Source of the DNA: Pelobates cultripes
Taxonomy: Eukaryota; Chordata; Amphibia; Anura; Pelobatidae
Length of the DNA stretch: 64,000 nt
Direction of reading: 5' to 3'
Assembly (NCBI GenBank): GCA_933207985.1
Contig: OW240917.1
Span: 241,916,455-241,980,454, forward strand
Part shown: piece after piece, positions 57,020 through 64,000 of the stretch
Layout of the letters: each line of letters begins with the position of its first letter
Position numbering within the stretch: the first letter of the stretch is position 1
Notes under the pieces: model-generated
Databases searched by the model: none
Told to the model about the DNA's origin: nothing
What the model saw: only the letters and a program-made list of their open reading frames with translations
Program-made: the position numbers and the translations under genes

Positions 57020-58300
57020 TCCTGTGTTGTCCTCCTCTCATAGGAAGTTATTGGAAGGTTTTCTGTTGGTGTCATCACTTCCAGAGAAGCTGTTTTGCAA
57101 CAAACCTTCCCCATCTCCTGTCTCCCCTCCCTCTCTCAGCCCACTTCTTATCTCTCCCCTCCCTCTCACCGCCTCCTTCTGCTCTTTGTCATCTGTCTCC
57201 TGCATTAATAAGTCTTTTCATCTCTCCCCCTCCACTCTCCCTAATGACTCTATCTGAATCTCCCTCCCACTTGTCATGTCTCCCCTCCCTCTCATTTAAG
57301 TGCCTTACCTCTGCTTTTAGCATTCTCTCCACCCTTTCCCTGAATGCTCACCCCTCCCCTGTCCCATGTGCTATGTAGACTTTGATCTTGTATTCCTCAG
57401 TTGCTTTGAGCTGCCTACCAGATCTACTGGTTGCCTTTGCTGTCTATACTTTCATATAACCTCCTGTCTCAGCTGCATACATTGAGAATTCACTGCACCT
57501 GGACCCCTCTAAGTGTTTCATGTCTTCACTGTATCAATTTGCCTCATTCTACTTTCTGCCTGGAACCTAGTCTTTTCTGTTATCAGTTTTTTCTGCAAAA
57601 CAAAAAACATACTCTTTGTCATTGTGCTAACTGAACATGGCACCCCCTATACTTACTTTTCTGCACCCCCTATAGTGGTTGTGTGAAATATCTTGAGTGA
57701 CTGCATATATTAATTCCTCTTTGATCTCCTTTCATCTGTGAGTCTTTTTAGCCCTGACACCACTTACAGGTGTTTAATGTGGTGCTGCCTCCAGGCAAGT
57801 TAATCCTTCCCTGCAGCTCACCAGGCTATTCAGAATTCTAAAGAAAAGACTTGTTTGTTTTTTTTCCAAGCACTGAATACAATCTACCACTCTCAGGGTT
57901 CTTTTTCCTACTAAGCTCATTTTAGAAGTGTGCCGCTGAATGTATTAAAAACTAGTTTAATAGAATAATAATTTGAGATAAATGTCTTAAACGCGAATAA
58001 CTGGATTGAGTGGAGCTTATTTCTGGCTCTAGAGGCACTCCCTGAGATTTGTCCAACTATTCAGGATTTACAGTGTTGTTCAGTGAGAATTTAAGGTGAT
58101 TTTTAATTCACCCTAAATTCTCACTTTTAGCAAATAATCTTACTAGTGGGTCTTAATGTAGGTAAGGAAGGTCTGGCGTGTGTGTTGCTGTGTCATTCAC
58201 TTCGTCATTGACAAAAAAAAAAAAAAAATCTATTTACAATTATTTAACATGTATTTTAAGTTTTGTGGTAGGGGAAATTTCAGTTTTGGTAACCTGCACA
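57020..58300. other. Stretch without recognised gene
   Basis: The pyrimidine-rich region 57090-57370 (CTCCCTCTC runs) is followed by unique-looking sequence. No exon is recognised. Confidence 0.45.
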
Positions 58301-58339
58301 TGTGACACCATCTTATCTTTATTTTTGTTTTCTAAGTAG

Positions 58340-58530
58340 TCCTTTAGATTGTAAGCTCACAGGCTAACTAGCAAGTACTTTGTATTAAATAGTTTCAATG
58401 GCTTGATCCAGGGCCCTTTTACCTTTTGTTTTGGTCTGTGTTTATTGTTCTTTCTTTTTCCTCAATTGTACACCGCTACAGAATATGTCAGCACTTTATA
58501 CATGTTGGTAATAGTAACAATTGTGGGCAC
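58340..58530. repeat. Dispersed repeat 3' end
   Basis: TTTAGATTGTAAGCTCACAG, GATCCAGGGCCCTTTTACC and CTCAATTGTACACCGCTACA follow the order of a common amphibian SINE/L2-type tail (compare 35440-35660). Confidence 0.5.
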
Positions 58531-58539
58531 AGAAATAGT

Positions 58540-60470
58540 GGTAGGTTATCTAAGTACTCACCTAAGAAACTTGGAACAAGAATGCAGTGTGGGTGCATGT
58601 GTTTTTACATTTTAATTAACTGGGCAGGAACAAAAATTAATGGGAGATGGTAACGAGGCAAAACAAGTTAGAGAGGTGGGCAGGACACAATCTGGTTATT
58701 GTCTAAAATATGTATTGTCAGGAATTCAAAGTACATCCAAAGTGCTAGACAAATTTTTTAAATAATGTAAATATTTTGAAAAGTAAACACTGGTTGATGG
58801 GACTCCAGCACAGTTTTTAAAATAAGGTGCTGACCTTTGCAGACCCAGATATGCGGTCAAAGAGGGTCATTTTCAATTTTAGGAGTTGTGACTAAAAGAC
58901 TTTTCAGTAATAGAACAAGACCATATTTCATTATTGATGTGGAAATCAATCAATAAATTGATTATCTTGCGTATCTGCCCCCGGCCAAATTAAAGAAATA
59001 ATGCGTGCACGCTCCTAAAGTAATTCACACCAGACACAAGTTTCGGGTTAATGAAAAACTTGAGGAATGTTTATTCTGGGGGGACGGCATGTCCCTTATT
59101 TAGCAAAATTATATCGTATGCATTGTCAGAGATAACATGGAATAATACATCAATAATTGGTTAGGTGTTAAGTGGTTCATTTATTACTCTTCCTACCGGG
59201 TATGATGTCACTGGTATCTTGGAGGTCTCCCCCAGATTCCAGCGCCATCTTGTTAATGAGGGTGTTAGTTGATGTTAAAGGGGAAACTCCCTAGCGTTTT
59301 TTTTTATGAAATCACATAGAAAGTTGAGTAATGTTGATTATAGTTATGTTGAGTAAATAGGCATTTTACTAACATGGATTGGGTTAATATTTTTGTCCAC
59401 AACAATTATTTGCACAGACTAATTTTAAACTCTGAGATAGAGAATATGGATACATTAATTTATGTGAAGCAGTTCTACACACCAAAACAATGTGGGGCCT
59501 CCTAGCTAAACAGGGACCGTAGCCGAGAAAATTGGGACAGTGGGATTTGGGCCCAAAATAGGAAATGTCTTTCTTAATGCTGCCTACTTTGGAAGCAGTT
59601 GTGTGTGTGTGTGTGTTTTTAATCATTATATTGGGGGGGGGGAGTTAAACAGAGGTGGTTTTTTTTGTTGTTTTTTTTTTTGACAAATAGAAGACTACTG
59701 TCTGTAATTAAAGTGTTAAAACGGCTTGGGTGTGCTCAACCGCCTCCCTCTAACAGTTTTACCCGTTCAGAGCAGTTAAGAAACAGGAAGTAAGCAAAAC
59801 AGAAACTGTTTGTCAATCTGCACATTACCAATGGCTAAAAATAACAAGTCGGTTTCGTTAAGAAAAAAAAAAGACAAAAAAACATTGGGACCCAGTGACA
59901 TGTTGAATACTGAAAGATGGCGCCTTTGTGACATCACTTGTAATGACAGCAGATAACCCTTCCGCTACTGCGGCAGACAGGTTTCAGCGTACTCGAAGGA
60001 CAACTTCTCACTAACGAACCTCCAATTAGTTGAATGCTGGAACATCTGTCATCTGCTAATTACATACTGGGTTCAGAGAGAGCAGATGTTGCCCTATAAA
60101 AGAGACTGAACAAAAGGGAGAATTAGAGACATGTCATTGATAAGTGTGTGCAGCTCCTAAGATCAATCAGAATATATGTGGTGGAAAGTATCGCCAGTGT
60201 TAAAGTGCTTTTCAGCCAGACTGGTTCTAAATGAGAGACCGTCCCACCCTAAAATAATCTTCTAAATGTGTCCTGTACTCGGTGGGGAGGGAGGGGGATC
60301 CTTCTTTTCCATTTATTGTAGTGTCTGTGAGCGGTTTCTTGTGAAATATAAAGTCCAAGAGCAATGAGCGAAACTGCGTTCCAGGAATATTGTGTTGCAG
60401 AATAAAGAATCCAAAGTTCCTTCAATACATGTAAATAAATATACAGATTTTGTAAGAGAAAAAAAGTCGT
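58540..60470. other. Stretch without recognised gene
   Basis: It holds short homopolymers, a (GT)n tract at 59599-59616 and a G-run at 59632-59642. 58980-59300 has an LTR-like look but no ends that I could define. Confidence 0.4.
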
Positions 60471-60479
60471 TTTTGTTGT

Positions 60480-60830
60480 CCCCCTGCTAACAACGTTTTT
60501 CGCTAAAGTAAAATTAGTTCAGAATTCAAAGTTAATTCAAAATTTTAAAATTTAGACCAAAATAACAGGTGAAAATACCGCTAACATTGAGAATTTTCCC
60601 ACTTAAACTATTTCAGCTAAAATGTGAAATTGAGTTTGAATCCACGGCATTTCACAGATTAGCTAATATCCCTGTCCCATAGGAATTGTGTAGAATTGAT
60701 AAGGGAATTCAAATTATAAGTCAAAATAAGAGATGGAAAAACGCTCAAATTAATCTATTTTTCCAGCTCAGCTATTTTAGTCTAACACTAAACTTTTGCT
60801 GTGAATTAATCACTTAATTGCACCACCATC
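60480..60830. mobile_element. Palindromic dispersed repeat copy
   Basis: AGAATTCAAAGTTAATTCAA and, in reverse, ...CAGCTCAGCTATTTTAGTCT place it in the same family as 27117-27300. Confidence 0.5.
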
Positions 60831-61031
60831 ACTCTGGTAGATCAAGTGCAGCCAGAGTCATGGTGGTGAAATAATGTGACTTGTTCAGAGCAACATACCT
60901 CCCAATATTGGGCAGGTCTCACACCAGAGAACATACTAAGTCGGAACAGCGGGATAGAACTGCAAAATCAGGTGTGAGGTCAGGCAAGGTTGAGGGTAGT
61001 TACATCCATAAACAAAAAGTATGCTTTAAAC

Positions 61032-61168
61032 CAGGGGTCCTCAAACTCCGGCCCCCCAGATGTTGCTGAACTACATCTCCCATGATTCTCTGGCTATCTG
61101 TGTGATTCAAAGAATCATGGGAGTTGTAGTTCAGCAACATCTGGGGTGCTGGAGTTTGAGGACCCCTG
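61032..61168. mobile_element. hAT-type MITE with perfect TIRs and 8-bp duplications
   Basis: The 137-bp element starts CAGGGGTCCTCAAACTCC and ends with the exact reverse complement (18 bp). It is flanked by CTTTAAAC at 61024-61031 and 61169-61176. The interior also folds (CTACATCTCCCATGATTCT against AGAATCATGGGAGTTGTAG). The intact TIRs and duplications suggest a fairly young insertion. Confidence 0.95.
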
Positions 61169-61425
61169 CTTTAAACTGATTTTAAAATGAGCAAATTTGG
61201 GAAGTTAATCAGTTCTTCCCAACAATTACAATCAAGGTTTCTTTATTTAAAGTGTGATCGCCACTTATTTTAATCACTACAAGTGAGTTGAGCATACATC
61301 TAAAAGGAACACTGTGTAGCAGGAACTGAGTCCCATTTTTTTTATTGAAATAATATACTCTACAAGCAAAATAAATTAAAGAAACAGAAAAAACTATTTT
61401 GACAGAATGACTTCCAGAGAAGGAA

Positions 61426-61565
61426 GAGGCTCCACCAATCAGGGTGAGGCGCTAAAAATTAAGAGGAGGCTCCACCAATTAGGGAGAGGTGCTAAAAATT
61501 AAGGGGAGGCTGCACCAATCGGGGAGAGGCGCTAATAATTAAAAAGAGGCTCCACCAATCAAGAG
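61426..61565. repeat. Minisatellite, ~41-bp unit, about 3.5 copies
   Basis: GAGGCTCCACCAATCAGGGT followed by GAGGCGCTAAAAATTAAG repeats with small changes. Confidence 0.88.
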
Positions 61566-61814
61566 CCTTACTTTCTAGTCTATATTTTTTTTCCTCATAT
61601 TCCAACCGGTATGAGTCAAAGGTAGAGCCTCAGCTTCAATATTGCATTGACAGGCTTAAGAAAGGGATAGAATTGTTGGTCACCATTAATATTGCGTGAC
61701 ATTTTTAATAGGTTTGTTTAATGAAGTCTGTTAAAAACAACAAACCTTGGATCTAAGACTATGGTGAAGTGCTGGAAATGTAAGGAGTGTAAGGTGCAAT
61801 TCATGCTTAGATAA

Positions 61815-64000
61815 AGTGGTATATTCACTAAACAGACTACTGAAAATCAGATTGCGACATTTAATGCGAAATTGTTGTTTTGTAAAATTCTTCGCTTTTA
61901 GCCTGACTTTTGCAATTTAGTTTTTAAATCACCATAACTCATCATTAAGTAAAAACCTCAAAGAATAATCAGATAATACAGGAAGGACGCCCAGCCCTAT
62001 TATTATTTTTAGAATTTTAGCATTTATGTTGCGGGTCGAAGGGATACTCAAAGTTCAAAATTCTTGCTTCTGTGCACAAATCTGAGATTTAGTGATTGAA
62101 TCCACAAATCCTTTAAATGTGTATACATTGAACATCTTCCATGATATCATCTTGTACTGTTTTCCGTGCAAAACCAACAGGTGTTTGAGTGGATTGAATA
62201 CTATGGTAAGCACTAGCAGATGATGTCCCCTTTAAGAAGTGCTGGCTACCTAGAAACTTTACAATCATCATATATGCAAATTGATTCCCGGACCTCAATA
62301 CAATAAGTAAAAAGAAAAATATAATTATTCTTCCATTGTAAATAGTACAAAATTGTGGATATCAAGGGAAAGAGGAGCAAAGGTAATGATTGCCCAACAA
62401 GTTTTGTGGCTAAGATCAATTCATTAAAGAGTAGTTACTGCTTATACACACGTTATTGAAAGATTGGGAGGGGGTGGGATCCAGTGCAATATAGTTAATA
62501 TTAGCCCTTTTAAAATATTAACTACCTTATTCCAAACAAATGTATGGCATTTGAGTATCAGTAGCAATAAGTGTAAATTCATATATGTAGGCATCACTGT
62601 CGGAGTAAATATTATTGGCATTTCTTTAATTCCGACATATTGCACAGCACTATAATAGTCTTGTGTTTTTATAACTGTACATGAGAGAAAAACTATTGCA
62701 AATGTTAACAGGAAACAAGAGGTTTTAAAGACCCCAGAGCTTTTGGTTGGACAGTCCCAATTTCGTCATCCTGTCCTGCCGATCTGATATAATTCCATGG
62801 TGTCCTGCATCCAGGGATACCAGGGGACTGTCTGAGGGAAGTGCATTAGACGCACATGCGCTGTGCGGTGGACACTTTAGCAGCACTTTCTGCATGATCC
62901 TGCAAGTAGGGGTCAAGCCGTGTGGCTGTACATCAGCCTTGTGTGCTTGTCATCTGGCTATCACGCCCCCATTAGTGGATGTGCATGCCTACTTTCTGAA
63001 TGGTCCCATCCATTGTGGATGTTGCTAGTGACAGAAGTTACGTCACAAAAAAGTGGGCCCACCCATCCTAATTATATATCTACTAATTTTGAGAGGTAAG
63101 GGACCCTGCTCGCTCACATGAGCTTACTATCTAGAAGAGGTGAGGTATAACAGTATCAGAGGTAACAAACATATATATTTGAGAGGTCCTGTCTCACTGT
63201 CCTAGGTTGTTTCCCTGGTGTCACATCCATGGACACCAGAGAATGGTTCCCATAGAGTGTAATGTGAGTGCTCTACTTACTATAAGCACTCACACTATGC
63301 TGAATGTTGTGACGGAACTAGGGCCGTGCAGAAAACACTTCTGCAGCACTGTGTGCGTTCATGCCAGGCTAACATAACCCTTCTTTGGGTGGCTCTGCTC
63401 CGATCACAGGCCACTTTGGCTATTACTAGTCATGGAATACATTTGGCTTCCTTCTTTGTTGTCCAAGATCTGTCTGAATAGCGCAGTGTGCGCTCACTTG
63501 TCGCACAGCTTGGACAGAAATCTCTGTCATCCTCTCTGTCTCTGGATAAAAATAAGCGGCAGTCATTTTGCTTACTGAGCAGTTGCAATCATCCTGTTTA
63601 ATGAGAGAAACTGCAACTAAGACTTAAAAAAACATATATAATCTGTGAACAAGAGGTTATGGGATAGAACAAAAAATTAAGAGGCTCTCTGGCTGTCTGT
63701 ACATCTTTCCGTCCTTCACTCTGTCCAGCGCATGCAATAATTCTTTGATGACTACTATATGAATCAAAACAGAACTGTGGTGAAAAAAGAAGTGGTGTAT
63801 AAAATATGCAAAAACAAAAGTGTATTAACAAAGAAAAGAATTTTAAAATATAAATCTGATATTTTTCAATGTGCGACATACAAAAATTGTAATAAAATCA
63901 CATTATGACACATAAAGAAAGGAGCACATTACCATCATTGCAAAACAACGAGAGACAGTTTTGTACGTGTACACACTTTAAAATTGCCATACATATTCAT
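61815..64000. other. End of window without recognised gene
   Basis: A palindromic-repeat copy covers about 61815-61990. The open frames at 62747-63028 and 63598-63879 show no domain or splice context. Nothing further can be supported. Confidence 0.4.

Noticed and set aside
62747..63028. 93-codon plus-strand open frame with many cysteines
   Set aside because: No signal peptide, splice context or recognisable family; surrounded by repeat-like sequence.

Overview
This is vertebrate nuclear DNA, most likely from an anuran amphibian. It is intron-rich and AT-rich, full of transposable elements and tandem repeats, and two intron-containing housekeeping genes encode proteins almost identical to their vertebrate orthologues. 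The frog or toad assignment rests on the repeat families (CR1-like LINEs, TTAA-flanked fold-back MITEs, hAT-type MITEs, Tx1/L1-like remnants) and on divergence of the proteins from mammals. No species can be named. One assembly gap of 100 N lies at 12675-12774.

Layout. 1-11.7 kb holds only repeats: an antisense endogenous-retrovirus 5' LTR (126-1053), a broken antisense CR1-like LINE carrying a second LTR-like sequence (1054-3907), a 903-bp hAT-type element with a 91-bp hairpin (4270-5172), a solo LTR with perfect 5-bp target duplications (7418-8013), microsatellites, and a 1.65-kb minisatellite of 48-bp units (10006-11653). 11.9-12.54 kb is the CpG-rich promoter and first exon of PSMC5 (26S proteasome ATPase Rpt6/Sug1). 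It carries two copies of an antioxidant-response-element core, CRE-like sites, an ETS site and a YY1-like box. PSMC5 runs on the + strand; its coding exons lie at 14139-23604 and specify 398 residues.

24.1-27.8 kb is the tail-to-tail intergenic stretch. SMARCD2 (BAF60B, a SWI/SNF BAF-complex subunit) follows on the - strand, with 13 coding exons from 53970 down to 27767 specifying 481 residues. The PSMC5-SMARCD2 convergent pair is also found at human 17q23.3. SMARCD2 introns carry many MITEs, a 431-bp inverted repeat, and LINE remnants in the 15.8-kb first intron. 54.36-57.0 kb, just upstream of SMARCD2 exon 1, is a block of three different minisatellites. 57-64 kb has no gene that I can recognise, only dispersed repeats including a hAT MITE with perfect 8-bp duplications.

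Functionally, one gene encodes an ATPase subunit of the proteasome base and the other a chromatin-remodelling subunit. They are neighbours by conserved synteny, not an operon. I found no convincing undescribed system. The most interesting points are the PSMC5 promoter and start-codon arrangement, the tRNA-like boxes inside a solo LTR, and several unusual hairpin and minisatellite structures.
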